A program made the translations under genes and the position numbers. From assembly GCF_000239275.1 (NCBI RefSeq), contig NZ_JH417570.1, forward strand, positions 61,450 through 93,578: a stretch of 32,129 nucleotides of DNA, written 5' to 3'. This DNA comes from Megasphaera geminata F0357. GTDB lineage: Bacteria > Bacillota > Negativicutes > Veillonellales > Megasphaeraceae. Below are positions 16,800 through 25,472 of this stretch, piece after piece (the first letter of the stretch is position 1; each line of letters opens with the position of its first letter). The notes under the pieces are model-generated. The model searched no databases. It was not told the origin of the DNA and saw nothing but the letters and a program-made list of their open reading frames with translations.

Positions 16800-17261
16800 A
16801 TGGTCAGTCTTTTTGATATGTGCACGGGATTTCAGATTATTGTCTGTATTACGCTTTTTTCAGGTATCATATACGGCCGCCATAAAAAAACGGTGCAGTT
16901 GAAGGCTTTGGTTATACATAATGCGTTATATCTTGTCTGGGCCGTCACTGTCACGGCTGTCGTGGCTAAAAATATGCTCATATGGTGGCCCGTATTTTTT
17001 CTTGCATTTTTTATAAGCCATGCGATTTTCGGCAAGCGGCGTAAAAAAAACTGGCAGGGAACCGGTAAAAAACTGACTGTCCCCGCGGGGATATTTGCCG
17101 TCCTTTTTGCAGGGGCGCTTATTTTTGGAGGAATACAAGTTACTGCCTATTATTTCCCCATGATGACGTACACCCTGCCTTTTGAAACAGGCAGCGCTCT
17201 TGCGGGCGGTCTTTTTGTGGGGCTCCTTTTTTCCTGGACGGACAGAAAAATGGGAAAATAG
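16800..17261 (+). CDS. Hypothetical five-span membrane protein
   Basis: The product has 153 residues with about five hydrophobic spans (approx. 11-26, 36-56, 59-77, 94-119, 131-146), separated by short Lys/Arg-rich loops (YGRHKKT, KRRKKNWQGTGKK), which suggests those loops are cytoplasmic. No catalytic or transporter motif is visible and I do not recognise the family. ATG has CAGGAGG 8 bp upstream, so translation is convincing. It is a single-gene unit with a promoter of its own between lysA and the purine operon, and the adjacent genes give no functional clue. Confidence 0.75.
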   Translation: MVSLFDMCTGFQIIVCITLFSGIIYGRHKKTVQLKALVIHNALYLVWAVTVTAVVAKNMLIWWPVFFLAFFISHAIFGKRRKKNWQGTGKKLTVPAGIFAVLFAGALIFGGIQVTAYYFPMMTYTLPFETGSALAGGLFVGLLFSWTDRKMGK

Positions 17262-17296
17262 GCGGAACCTTCGGGACGGGGCAAAAAGGGGCCGAA

Positions 17297-17325
17297 TTGA
17301 CAGGAATGCCCTTTGTTGGTAGAAT
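17297..17325 (+). promoter_or_regulatory. Sigma-A promoter of the purine operon
   Basis: A consensus TTGACA (17297-17302), 17-bp spacer, TAGAAT (17320-17325). Transcription from about 17332 would leave a leader of some 165-170 nt before purE. Confidence 0.7.
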
Positions 17326-17437
17326 GAAAGTGTATTTTAATCCTTTTACCTGTGGGGAGATGCGGCATGTTATCAACATTCGGAGCTGTGTTTATAAACC
17401 TGTCCTGTTGTTGCGCCCATAGTGTATCGTAGTGTAA

Positions 17438-17492
17438 AAATCCCGGCGGAGACATATGTTTTCTACCGGGGTTTATTGTTTTTCCGGGGAGG
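17438..17492 (+). promoter_or_regulatory. purE leader hairpin, candidate attenuator overlapping ribosome-site pairing
   Basis: AAATCCCGG (17438-17446) pairs with CCGGGGTTT (17466-17474; one G-U) and a T run follows at 17479-17483, as in a terminator. The 3' arm sequence CCGGGG recurs at 17484-17489, where it forms part of the purE Shine-Dalgarno (GGGGAGG, 17486-17492). The same 5' arm could therefore pair with either. I found no match to a known purine, ZTP, PRPP or folate riboswitch core. Confidence 0.4.
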
Positions 17493-17500
17493 CGTTTTAT

Positions 17501-17995
17501 ATGAAAGTCGGCTTGGTAATGGGGAGTGACTCCGATTTACCGGTGATGCGGGGCGCGTTGGAAATATGTGAGGAATTCGGTGTGGACTGTGAGGTTCTTT
17601 TGGCCTCGGCGCATCGTACGCCGGAAGCGGTAAAAGAATTTGCGGAAGGCGCTGCGGACCGCGGTATCGGCTGTATTATTGCCGGTGCGGGCATGGCCGC
17701 TCATTTAGCGGGCATTGTTGCGGCTTTTACGACTCTTCCCGTTATCGGCGTACCTTTGGAAGGCGGCAGTTTTAAAGGTATGGATGCTCTTCTTGCCACG
17801 GTGCAAATGCCGACGGGGGTTCCCGTTGCGACCGTCGCCGTTAACGGCGCCAAAAACGGGGCGCTCCTGGCGCTTCAAATATTGGCCGTATCGGACAGAT
17901 CCCTTGCCGCCAAGTATAAAAAATATCGTGAAAATATGACTGAACAGATCATTGCGAAAAACGCCGCCTTCCAAAAACAGTTACAACACGCATAA
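17501..17995 (+). CDS. purE: N5-carboxyaminoimidazole ribonucleotide mutase (PurE, class I)
   Basis: Start ATG 17501 with GGGGAGG 8 bp upstream; the frame is open to 17456 but those residues have no family counterpart. The 164-residue length is normal for class I PurE. Motifs: GSDSDLPVM near the N-terminus (phosphate and carboxylate binding), SAHRTPE (catalytic His), AGAGMAAHLAG and PVIGVP, and PTGVPVATVAVNGAKNGALLAL. It converts N5-CAIR to CAIR in IMP synthesis. A class I PurE normally needs PurK to make N5-CAIR; purK is not in the window. First gene of the operon. Confidence 0.95.
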   Translation: MKVGLVMGSDSDLPVMRGALEICEEFGVDCEVLLASAHRTPEAVKEFAEGAADRGIGCIIAGAGMAAHLAGIVAAFTTLPVIGVPLEGGSFKGMDALLATVQMPTGVPVATVAVNGAKNGALLALQILAVSDRSLAAKYKKYRENMTEQIIAKNAAFQKQLQHA

Positions 17996-18018
17996 GATGT
18001 TTTCGTTGAGGAGGATAT

Positions 18019-19446
18019 ATGCAGTACGATCCGATATGGGATAAATTCCATGAAGAATGCGGTGTCCTGGGCATTTTTGATAAAGAATTGGATATACCGC
18101 GGTATGTGTACTGGGGGCTGTTCGCGTTACAGCATCGCGGTCAGGAAAGCGGCGGTATTGCGTTGACAGACGGTACGAATATTCACACCTACCGCGGTAT
18201 GGGCCTTATCAGTACTGTCTTTGAAAACGGCGTACCCGACAATGAAGGCGGCCATATCGGCATCGGCCACGTCCGCTATTCGACGACCGGATCGAATAAT
18301 CCCCGCAATATACAGCCTTTGGCCGTGTATACATCCATGGGGGAAATTGCTCTGGCGCATAACGGTAATTTGACGAATACACGTGAATTGCGTGACATGC
18401 TGGAAAATGCGGGACAAACATTCCAGACGACCATGGACAGCGAAATTATCGTTAATCTCATCAGCCGCAGCAGGAAACCGACTGTTGAAGAACGCATCAT
18501 TGACAGTGTTAAAGAGATTGACGGCGCGTATTCGCTCGTCTTGATGACAAAGGAGAAAATGTACGGCGCTCGTGATCCCCACGGTTTCCGCCCTCTCTGT
18601 ATCGGCAGGACGGCAACGGGCGGGTACGTTCTTGCGTCGGAAACATGTGCTCTTGACGCTCTCGGCGCCGCATTCGTGCGCGACGTAAAACCCGGTGAAT
18701 TCATCGAGATCGGTGAAAACGGGTTGAAATCGGTCCTCTTTACTCATGCCGCCCGTAAACAGGTCTGTTCCTTTGAATATATTTATTTCGCCCGTCCCGA
18801 CAGCAGCATCGACGGCCAGGACGTTTATCAGGCGCGTCTCAACATGGGCAGAGAAATGTGGAATGAAACGCGTTATGAAGCGGACCTTGTTATTTCCGTC
18901 CCTGACAGCGGCACGACGGCGGCTATCGGGTATGCTATGGCGTCGGGTATCCCGTTCAACCACGGTCTTATTAAAAACCGCTATATGGGGCGTACCTTTA
19001 TTAAGCCGAATCAAAAGCAGCGTGAATTGGCCGTACGCATGAAGTTAAACGTCGTCAGGTCGGTCGTCGGAGGAAAGCGAATCGTCATGGTCGACGATTC
19101 GATCGTTCGCGGTACGACAAGCGGCATTATCTGCAAGCTTCTCCGCGAGGCGGGCGCAAAAGAGGTATACATGTGCGTATCGGCGCCGCCGGTTAAATAT
19201 TCGTGCTTCTACGGTATTGACACATCCGTTCGTAAAGAGTTGATTGCAGCCGATTTGAATGTGGAAGAAATCCGTAAGTATATCGGCGTAGACAAACTCC
19301 ATTTCATTTCTTTTGACGGCCTTGCCAGGGCGATGCCCGCTGTTCCGAAGGAAGATATGTGCCTGGCCTGTTTCAATAATGACTATCCTACTGCAGTCCC
19401 GGCCAATGAGGAAGGAGAAAAATATGCACTCGAAGGAAACTGCTAA
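18019..19446 (+). CDS. purF: Amidophosphoribosyltransferase (PurF)
   Basis: The product has 475 residues. A short propeptide of 13 residues precedes Cys14 (CGVLGIF), the N-terminal nucleophile of the glutaminase domain. The phosphoribosyltransferase domain has the PRPP loop [15 protein letters not shown] at ~355-369. Cysteines at about 250, 396, 447 and 450 match the four ligands of the [4Fe-4S] cluster of the Bacillus-type, oxygen-sensitive enzyme, fitting an anaerobe. It makes phosphoribosylamine from PRPP and glutamine, the first step of purine synthesis. Shine-Dalgarno TGAGGAGGA is close to the ATG. The 3' end overlaps the purM start by 23 bp. Confidence 0.96.
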   Translation: MQYDPIWDKFHEECGVLGIFDKELDIPRYVYWGLFALQHRGQESGGIALTDGTNIHTYRGMGLISTVFENGVPDNEGGHIGIGHVRYSTTGSNNPRNIQPLAVYTSMGEIALAHNGNLTNTRELRDMLENAGQTFQTTMDSEIIVNLISRSRKPTVEERIIDSVKEIDGAYSLVLMTKEKMYGARDPHGFRPLCIGRTATGGYVLASETCALDALGAAFVRDVKPGEFIEIGENGLKSVLFTHAARKQVCSFEYIYFARPDSSIDGQDVYQARLNMGREMWNETRYEADLVISVPDSGTTAAIGYAMASGIPFNHGLIKNRYMGRTFIKPNQKQRELAVRMKLNVVRSVVGGKRIVMVDDSIVRGTTSGIICKLLREAGAKEVYMCVSAPPVKYSCFYGIDTSVRKELIAADLNVEEIRKYIGVDKLHFISFDGLARAMPAVPKEDMCLACFNNDYPTAVPANEEGEKYALEGNC

Positions 19447-20496
19447 AGAAAGCTTAACCTATGCCGCCGCCGGCGTTGATATCGATGCGGGCAACCGGGC
19501 GGTCGAACTGATGAAAGATGCCGTAAAGGCGACGTATCGTCCGGAAGTTCTCGGTGATCTCGGCGGCTTCGGCGGCCTTTTCTCTCTCGTGAACAGCCAT
19601 ATTAAAAAGCCCGTTCTCGTCAGCGGTACGGACGGTGTCGGTACAAAGCTGCGCCTCGCCATCATGATGGATAAGCATGACACGGTAGGGCAGGACTGTG
19701 TTGCCATGTCGGTTAACGATATTCTCGTTCAAGGCGCGGAACCTCTCTTTTTCCTCGATTATATAGCTGTCGGCAAGCTTGAGCCGGAACAGGTGGCCGC
19801 CGTTGTCAAGGGCGTTGCCGGGACTGCAGAGAATCGGGCTGTGCCCTTCTCGGCGGGGAAACGGCCGAAATGGCCGGATTCTATGGCGACGGTGACTATG
19901 ACCTTGCGGGCTTCGGCGTCGGTATTGTCGACAGGGACAGGCTTATTACGGGTGAAACGATCGGTGAAGGGGACATCCTCATCGGCCTGCCGTCTACAGG
20001 CGTTCATTCGAACGGTTTTTCTTTAGTCCGTAAAATCGTCCTTGACCGCATGAACATGAAATTGACCGACTATATAGATGAATTGGGCATGTCCGTCGGC
20101 GAAAGCCTGTTGACGCCGACCCGGCTTTATCCGCGCCCGTGTCTGCCGGTCATCCGTAATTTTACCGTTAAGGGGATGGTACATATTACAGGCGGCGGTT
20201 TTTATGAAAACATCCCTCGCGTTCTTCCCGACGGCATCGGTGTGGAAATTGATGTTACCGCATGGCCGCGCCTGCCTGTTTTTGAGCTGCTCCGAAAATG
20301 GGGCGATGTTGCCTGGCCGGAAATGTACAGAACGTTTAATATGGGTATCGGCATGATTATGATTGTCGATGCCGGGGATGCGTCCGCCGTCATGAAAAAT
20401 TTGGCCGACCGCAATGAAAAAGCATACGTCATCGGCAGGACCGTAAAAGCAGGGGCGGACAGAGTTGTGCTCGGGGGAGGCGTTTTTAATGGCTAA
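19424..20496 (+). CDS. purM: Phosphoribosylformylglycinamidine cyclo-ligase (PurM), interrupted by a 1-nt frameshift near 19820
   Basis: Start ATG 19424, AAGGAG 6 bp upstream, inside the end of purF. The first 130 residues are clean PurM ([51 protein letters not shown]). At the GGG of 19820-19822 the frame breaks; adding one G gives VVKGVAGDCRESGC and then [33 protein letters not shown] and [13 protein letters not shown] through to TAA at 20494-20496. The restored protein is ~357 residues, normal length. The enzyme closes the imidazole ring to give AIR using ATP. Both halves are otherwise intact with no other lesions, so a sequencing error is the simplest explanation. The stop overlaps the purN start (ATGGCTAA). 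Confidence 0.92.
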
Positions 20497-21100
20497 GAAG
20501 CGCATTGTCGTCTTCGCCTCCGGCAGGGGATCCAATGCGGAAGCTCTGTATAAAGCGACGAAGGACGGTGCGATAAACGGTGAATTTGTCGGCGCTGTCT
20601 GTGACAAACCGGACGCTCCTTTTGTGCTGACGGCAAAATCCTGGAATATCCCCGTCATTGTGGCGGATCGCGGGAGCTTTGCCACGCAGGCCGACTTTGA
20701 AGCTTATATTACGGAACGGATCGCGCCTTTACGGGCGGATCTTATTTGTCTTGCCGGATTTATGCGTATTTTGAGCGGCCGTTTTATCAAGCCTTATGAA
20801 AACCGTATAATCAATATTCACCCGGCGCTCCTGCCGTCCTTTAAAGGGCTGCACGGGCAAAAACAGGCTTTTGACGCAGGTGTGAAGATTGCCGGCTGTA
20901 CCGTTCATTTTGTCGTTCCCGATATGGATGCGGGGCCTATTATCGTTCAGGATACGGTTCCCGTATTGGAAGAGGATACGGCCGATACCTTGGCGGCGCG
21001 CATTTTAACAAAGGAACACCCTGCCTATATTAAAGCCGTCTCACTTTTTTGTGATGATAAGCTGGAAGTGGCCGGCAATAAGGTAAGAATAAAAGCATGA
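20489..21100 (+). CDS. purN: Phosphoribosylglycinamide formyltransferase (PurN)
   Basis: Start ATG 20489 with GGGGGAGG 8 bp upstream, overlapping the purM stop by 8 bp. 203 residues, a normal length. Motifs: VFASGRGSN (phosphate loop), [13 protein letters not shown] (catalytic His with the Asn two residues before it) and [15 protein letters not shown] (catalytic Asp). It uses 10-formyltetrahydrofolate to formylate GAR. The stop overlaps an ATG (ATGA), but the next gene's better start is GTG 21115. Confidence 0.95.
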   Translation: MAKKRIVVFASGRGSNAEALYKATKDGAINGEFVGAVCDKPDAPFVLTAKSWNIPVIVADRGSFATQADFEAYITERIAPLRADLICLAGFMRILSGRFIKPYENRIINIHPALLPSFKGLHGQKQAFDAGVKIAGCTVHFVVPDMDAGPIIVQDTVPVLEEDTADTLAARILTKEHPAYIKAVSLFCDDKLEVAGNKVRIKA

Positions 21101-21114
21101 GAGGAGGAAACGGC

Positions 21115-21720
21115 GTGAAAATTAAGCGGGCACTGCTCAGCGTTTCCGATAAGACGGGGATCGTAGAATTAGGCAAAGAATTGACCGCTATGGATGTGGA
21201 AATCATTTCTACGGGCGGTACGATGAAAGCACTGCGGGAAGCGGGGATTCCCGTTACGGCCGTCAACGATGTTACGGGGTTTCCCGAAATGATGGGCGGC
21301 CGCGTTAAAACGCTGCACCCGAAGATTCACGGCGCCATCCTGGCCGTACGCGATAACGCGGAGCATGTACGGGCTATGAAAGAGTACGGTATTATGCCCG
21401 TCGACCTGGTGGTCGTCAATCTGTACCCTTTCAGGGAAACGATTGCCGAAGCGTCTGTGACGTTGGCGGAAGCAATTGAAAATATCGATATCGGCGGTCC
21501 CTGTATGATCCGTGCGGCAGCTAAAAACAATAGATTTGTCGCTGTTGTCACGAATCCGGGAAAATACGGTGAGATCATCGATATTTTGAAGGAATACGGC
21601 GGATTTTCCGATGCGTATCGTTTGGAACTGGCCCGGGATGCTTTCCGGCATACGGCCGAATACGATACGGCTATTGCAATGTATTTATCTGAAACAGTGA
21701 AGAAGGGGGCCGGTTACTGA
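21115..21720 (+). CDS. purH: IMP cyclohydrolase, stand-alone N-terminal domain of PurH
   Basis: Start GTG 21115 has GAGGAGG 7 bp upstream; ATG 21097 would put that site inside the gene. The product has only 201 residues, whereas bifunctional PurH has about 510. It carries the MGS-like cyclohydrolase domain: [74 protein letters not shown]. The AICAR transformylase domain is absent: a normal stop leads straight into purD with a 1-bp overlap, so this is not a simple frameshift. It closes FAICAR to IMP. The transformylase must be a separate gene elsewhere; such split forms exist in other bacteria. Confidence 0.9.
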   Translation: MKIKRALLSVSDKTGIVELGKELTAMDVEIISTGGTMKALREAGIPVTAVNDVTGFPEMMGGRVKTLHPKIHGAILAVRDNAEHVRAMKEYGIMPVDLVVVNLYPFRETIAEASVTLAEAIENIDIGGPCMIRAAAKNNRFVAVVTNPGKYGEIIDILKEYGGFSDAYRLELARDAFRHTAEYDTAIAMYLSETVKKGAGY

Positions 21721-22997
21721 TGAAGGTTGCTGTTATCGGCGGCGGCGGCCGCGAACATGCATTAGTATGGAAATTAAAGCAGAGCCCGTCCGTTGAAACG
21801 GTATATGCCATTCCCGGCAGCGCGGCCATGGCTGAATTTGCCCGATGTGTGCCGCTGCCGCTCGGTGATTTGGAGGGTATTACGGATTATGCCGCGGAAC
21901 AGGCTGTAGATCTCCTCGTTATCGGGCCTGAAGTTCCGTTGACGGAAGGAATTACGGATGTTGCGGAAAAGAAGGACCTTGCCGTATTCGGACCGAATAA
22001 AGCGGCCGCACGGCTGGAAGGCTCGAAGAGCTTTGCCAAAAAACTGATGAAAAAATACGGCGTGCCGACGGCGGCCTATGAAATATTTACAGACGGTGCG
22101 GCCGCGAAGGACTATATCCGTAAAAAAGGGGCCCCCATCGTCGTCAAAGCGGACGGTCTGGCCGCCGGCAAGGGTGTCGTCGTGGCGCAGACTGCGGAAG
22201 AAGCGTTGGCGGCAGTAGACGCCATGATGAAAGATAAAATTTTCGGTGAGTCCGGCGGCCGCATTGTCGTGGAGGAATGCATGCGCGGCGAAGAGGTAAG
22301 CCTCCTGGCTTTTGTTGACGGTAAAACTATTGTGCCGATGATAGCCGCACAGGATCATAAGCGCATCTTTGATGACGACAGGGGCCCCAATACGGGCGGC
22401 ATGGGGGCGTATGCCCCCGTTCCGGCCGTTTCGGACGAGATACGCGCAAACGTATATGAAACAATTTTAAAACCGACGATAGAAGGGCTTGCTGCCGAAG
22501 GCATCACGTATCGCGGCTGCCTTTACGCCGGCCTGATGCTTACGGCTGAAGGGCCGAAGGTCGTCGAATTCAATTGCCGGTTCGGCGATCCGGAAACGCA
22601 GGTTATTCTACCTCTTTTAGACGGCGACTTGGCACAGATCCTGTATGCCTGCGCAACGGGGCAACTCGATCCGTCCATGATCAAATGGCATGCCGGCGCG
22701 GCATGCTGCGTTGTCATGGCATCCGAAGGGTACCCGGAGTCGTCCCGTAAGGGCGATCGTATCAGCGGCCTTGATGCGGCTGAAAGCCGTGAACGTACTG
22801 TTGTTTTCCATTCCGGCACGGCCCTGAAAGACGGCCATTACATTACCGACGGCGGCCGCGTTCTCGGCGTGACGGCCTTGGCGGATGATTTGAAGGAAGC
22901 CGTTCATAAGGCCTACGCGGCAGTGAAGGAAATTTCTTTTGAAGGCCGGCAGTTCCGCAGGGATATCGGTAAAAAAGGGTTAACCCGTTTACAGTAA
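21720..22997 (+). CDS. purD: Phosphoribosylamine-glycine ligase (PurD)
   Basis: The product has 425 residues, normal length. ATP-grasp enzyme: N-terminal VIGGGGREHALVWKL, LVIGPEVPLTEG, the ATP-binding loop KADGLAAGKGVVVA, RIVVEECMRGEEVSLLAF, DHKRIFDDDRGPNTGGMGAYAP, and the metal/ADP block FNCRFGDPETQVILPLL. It joins phosphoribosylamine and glycine to GAR. Start ATG overlaps the purH stop (TGATG), with AGAAGGGGG upstream, so it is translationally coupled. Last gene of the operon; a terminator follows. Confidence 0.96.
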   Translation: MKVAVIGGGGREHALVWKLKQSPSVETVYAIPGSAAMAEFARCVPLPLGDLEGITDYAAEQAVDLLVIGPEVPLTEGITDVAEKKDLAVFGPNKAAARLEGSKSFAKKLMKKYGVPTAAYEIFTDGAAAKDYIRKKGAPIVVKADGLAAGKGVVVAQTAEEALAAVDAMMKDKIFGESGGRIVVEECMRGEEVSLLAFVDGKTIVPMIAAQDHKRIFDDDRGPNTGGMGAYAPVPAVSDEIRANVYETILKPTIEGLAAEGITYRGCLYAGLMLTAEGPKVVEFNCRFGDPETQVILPLLDGDLAQILYACATGQLDPSMIKWHAGAACCVVMASEGYPESSRKGDRISGLDAAESRERTVVFHSGTALKDGHYITDGGRVLGVTALADDLKEAVHKAYAAVKEISFEGRQFRRDIGKKGLTRLQ

Positions 22998-23005
22998 TAC
23001 AAAGG

Positions 23006-23042
23006 CGGATCGACCGGCATGAACCGGCACGGTCCGTTTTTT
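23006..23042 (+). terminator. Terminator after the purine operon
   Basis: CGGATCG and CGGTCCG pair outside (one G-U) and CCGG/CCGG inside, with a small internal bulge and a CATGAA loop, followed by TTTTTT. It is only 20 bp before the fumarase ATG, and I see no separate promoter between them, so some read-through is likely. Confidence 0.8.
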
Positions 23043-23062
23043 GATAAGGGAGGACAGACAGT

Positions 23063-24475
23063 ATGGAGTACCGCATGGAAAAGGATTCAATGGGAGAAGT
23101 GAAAGTGCCGGCACAAAAGCTTTGGGGTGCACAAACACAACGGAGCCTTGAAAACTTCAGAATCGGCACGGAAAAGATTCCGGTCGAGATGGTTACGGTT
23201 TTTGCATATCTGAAAAAAACGGCCGCTCTTGTCAATAAAAAATTGAACCACCTTGACGAAGCGCGGGCTGAGGCCATTATTCAAGCTTGTGACGATATTT
23301 TGGCAGGCAAACTGGACGGTAATTTCCCTCTTGCCGTGTGGATGACCGGCAGCGGCACACAGTTTAATATGAACGTCAATGAAGTCGTTGCCCGCAGAGC
23401 CATGGAAATCCTTGCGGGAAAAGGGATGCCTGTAAGTGTGCATCCGAACGATCATGTCAACCGTTCGCAGAGTTCAAATGATATCTTCCCGACGGCTCTC
23501 TACGTGGCGGGGCTTCTTCTGATTCGTAATGATTTGATGCCTGCCATGAGGGATCTTTATGATAAACTTTCTGCCAAAGCTGAAGAGTATCGGTATATTG
23601 TGAAAATCGGACGGACTCATTTGCAGGATGCGACGCCCTTGACGCTCGGGCAGGAATTCAGCGGCTGGGCGCGTATGATTCAGCGCAATGAAGAAATGAT
23701 CGGTTGCGGTATCGATTATCTGCGCGATCTCGCCGCGGGCGGGACCGCCGTCGGCACAGGTATCAATTGTCCTGAAGGGTATGACGTGCTCTTTGCCGAA
23801 ACGTTGAGTGAATTGACGGGTGAAGCCTTTCATACGGCACCGAATAAATTTCAGTCTTTGACCAGTAAAGATGAAATTGTCGTTGTCCACGGCATGCTGA
23901 AAGCTCTTGCCTGTGACCTCATGAAGATTGCAAATGATATCCGCTGGCTTTCGTCGGGGCCGCGCTGCGGTATAGGCGAACTCATTATTCCGGCTAATGA
24001 ACCTGGCAGCTCCATCATGCCGTCAAAAGTTAATCCGACGCAGTGTGAAGCCGTCACGATGGTGGCCGTACAGGTCATGGGCAACGATACGACCATGGGT
24101 GTCGCCGCCAGTCAAGGGAATTTTGAGCTGAATGTTTTTATGCCCGTTATGGCCTATAATATGGTACAGACAGTGCGTCTTTTAACGGATGTAATGAATT
24201 CCTTCGGTACACACTGTATTGCCGGCATTACGCCGAATTATGAACAGATTGATAAAAACCTCCGCCGGAGCCTTATTCTCGTTACGGGCCTTGTCCCCCT
24301 CATCGGCTATGACAAGGCCTGCATTATTGCCGGCAAAGCGGTGTCGGAAGGGGTGACTTTACGGGAAGCCGCCGTCGCGACCGGTTGGGTAACGGAAGAA
24401 GACTACGACAACTGCATGGATCCGGCGGCATTGGCGGGACTGGTCCGTCATGAAAGCCGCCACGGAAATTCGTAA
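23063..24475 (+). CDS. fumC: Class II fumarate hydratase (FumC)
   Basis: The product has 470 residues, normal for the family. Blocks: TGSGTQFNMNVNEV, HPNDHVNRSQSSNDIFPTA, GRTHLQDATPLTLGQEFSG (catalytic His), GGTAVGTGIN, APNKFQSLTSKDEIV and the superfamily signature GSSIMPSKVNP at 315-325. It interconverts fumarate and malate without iron-sulfur clusters. Aspartase (AspA) shares the fold, but the HPNDHVN/TGSGTQ and NKFQSL blocks favour fumarase. ATG has GGGAGGA 9 bp upstream; a second in-frame ATG is at 23075. It follows the purine terminator, and fumarate is a by-product of purine synthesis, though the pairing may be incidental. Confidence 0.93.
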   Translation: MEYRMEKDSMGEVKVPAQKLWGAQTQRSLENFRIGTEKIPVEMVTVFAYLKKTAALVNKKLNHLDEARAEAIIQACDDILAGKLDGNFPLAVWMTGSGTQFNMNVNEVVARRAMEILAGKGMPVSVHPNDHVNRSQSSNDIFPTALYVAGLLLIRNDLMPAMRDLYDKLSAKAEEYRYIVKIGRTHLQDATPLTLGQEFSGWARMIQRNEEMIGCGIDYLRDLAAGGTAVGTGINCPEGYDVLFAETLSELTGEAFHTAPNKFQSLTSKDEIVVVHGMLKALACDLMKIANDIRWLSSGPRCGIGELIIPANEPGSSIMPSKVNPTQCEAVTMVAVQVMGNDTTMGVAASQGNFELNVFMPVMAYNMVQTVRLLTDVMNSFGTHCIAGITPNYEQIDKNLRRSLILVTGLVPLIGYDKACIIAGKAVSEGVTLREAAVATGWVTEEDYDNCMDPAALAGLVRHESRHGNS

Positions 24476-24705
24476 GGGACGGTTCTGCAGAACGTCTTTC
24501 TGCTGAAAAAATTTCCGTAAAGAGATTTGACAAGGACAAGGAGTTTTCATGTCTATGTTTACAAGACCGTATTCATTAAACTGATTGAGGGCAATCGTAA
24601 ATGCTCTGTAGAAAATACCTTAGTCTGCGGAAAAGCAGCAGCGTGGTTTTTTAATAAAAAACAACTGATCGTCTTAGCGTTTTTTACTGAATTTTACATT
24701 TTGTC
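24476..24705 (+). other. Non-coding junction between fumC and the accessory operon
   Basis: This stretch holds a weak hairpin after fumC (GACG-TTC / GAACGTC, 24478-24496, followed by TTTC). An 11-codon ORF at 24549-24584 (MSMFTRPYSLN) has a good AAGGAG and could be a leader peptide or the stub of a gene cut at the junction. An A/T hairpin, GTTTTTT-AAT-AAAAAAC, lies near 24648-24664. No gene of normal length was found. Confidence 0.45.
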
Positions 24706-24734
24706 TTGACCTGTTCATATTTATTGTATACAAT
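24706..24734 (+). promoter_or_regulatory. Promoter of the GntR regulator gene
   Basis: TTGACC (24706-24711), 17-bp spacer, TACAAT (24729-24734), close to sigma-A consensus. The -10 sits within the palindromic operator, implying autoregulation. Confidence 0.75.
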
Positions 24735-24740
24735 AAATAT
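24717..24740. promoter_or_regulatory. Perfect 24-bp palindrome, probable GntR operator
   Basis: Positions 24717-24740 form a perfect inverted repeat centred between 24728 and 24729, with core TTGTATACAA. This fits the GT-N-AC style of FadR-family operators. It covers the -10 and the end of the spacer of the regulator promoter. Confidence 0.7.
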
Positions 24741-24764
24741 ATAATAAAAAACGAGGTACTTCCA

Positions 24765-25427
24765 TTGAAAGAAAAGAAGGAGTCTCTAAGTGACCGTGCA
24801 TATGCGTATATCCTTGAGCGTATTATTACGTTCGAGTTGGCACCCAACGCGCCAGTTGTTGAGGATGCGATTTGCACGGAGCTGCACATAAGCCGGACGC
24901 CTGTACGCGAAGCGCTACGGCGGCTGGAAGCGGAAGGCTTTGTCACAAAAATTCGGAATCTTGGCAGCTTCATCCGTCCCTATACGCAGGAGGATATTCG
25001 TGAAAGCTGCGAAATCCGAAAAATTTTTGAACTCTATGCGCTCAAAAGTTGCGTCAAACAAGTCAAGCCGGAAGAGATCAACGCTGTCCGTGCGCTGCTT
25101 CTGGAACTGACAGAACAGTCTCCGGTTGAGGCGTATTATGCGAGTGACACGGCACTGCACAATATGATCACCAAATACTGTATCAACGCGAAAATACATG
25201 AAATCCTGAAATCGCTTGATGTGCAGTTGGAGGCTATCCGGAAAATTTCGGCGCAGACGCCGAAACGCCTGCTTAGCTCGTGTGAAGAGCATCTGGCGAT
25301 TTTGGATATGATTGAGGAAATGGATTTGCAGAAAGCGTCAATCTTTTTGGAGCGTCACTTGGAGAATGTGGAGCAGAGCAGCTTGCGTGCTTACCAGCGC
25401 TTGCGGGTGGAGAAGCTTGGAACGTAA
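24765..25427 (+). CDS. GntR/FadR-family transcriptional regulator (FCD domain)
   Basis: The product has 220 residues from TTG 24765, with ACGAGGT upstream. Residues ~6-70 form the winged helix-turn-helix (SDRAYAYILERIITFELAPN, then ISRTPVREALRRLEAEGFV, the GntR signature). Residues ~75-215 are the all-helical FCD ligand domain with the usual metal-site residues (Asp and His in ASDTALHNMI, His in SCEEHLAI, His in LERHLENV). Such regulators bind small organic acids or amino acids. Its gene heads an operon of catabolic enzymes, and two TTGTATACAA sites lie at its own promoter and just before the next gene. It is therefore the likely local repressor, with the pathway substrate or an intermediate as inducer. 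Confidence 0.9.
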   Translation: MKEKKESLSDRAYAYILERIITFELAPNAPVVEDAICTELHISRTPVREALRRLEAEGFVTKIRNLGSFIRPYTQEDIRESCEIRKIFELYALKSCVKQVKPEEINAVRALLLELTEQSPVEAYYASDTALHNMITKYCINAKIHEILKSLDVQLEAIRKISAQTPKRLLSSCEEHLAILDMIEEMDLQKASIFLERHLENVEQSSLRAYQRLRVEKLGT

Positions 25428-25432
25428 CTTGA

Positions 25433-25462
25433 TTTTATACCGCTCGTCAGGGCGGTATAAAA
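25433..25462 (+). promoter_or_regulatory. Stem-loop after the regulator gene
   Basis: TTTTATACCGC and GCGGTATAAAA pair perfectly (11 bp) around an 8-nt loop. No T run follows on the plus strand, so it is not a typical terminator; it may be an mRNA-end or processing hairpin just upstream of the second operator. Confidence 0.45.
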
Positions 25463-25472
25463 AAGCAATCGC

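Noticed and set aside
17332-17500. Known riboswitch (purine, ZTP, PRPP, folate) in the purE leader
   Set aside because: None of the conserved core sequences I know was found; only the hairpin and repeat were kept.
23063-24475. Aspartate ammonia-lyase instead of fumarase
   Set aside because: The HPNDHVN, TGSGTQ and NKFQSL blocks match class II fumarase better.
24527-24709. 60-codon plus-strand ORF downstream of fumC
   Set aside because: No ribosome site at its TTG start and low-complexity product; the good AAGGAG there serves another frame (the 11-codon ORF).
25433-25462. Rho-independent terminator after the GntR gene
   Set aside because: The stem is perfect, but the plus strand has an A run, not a T run, after it.
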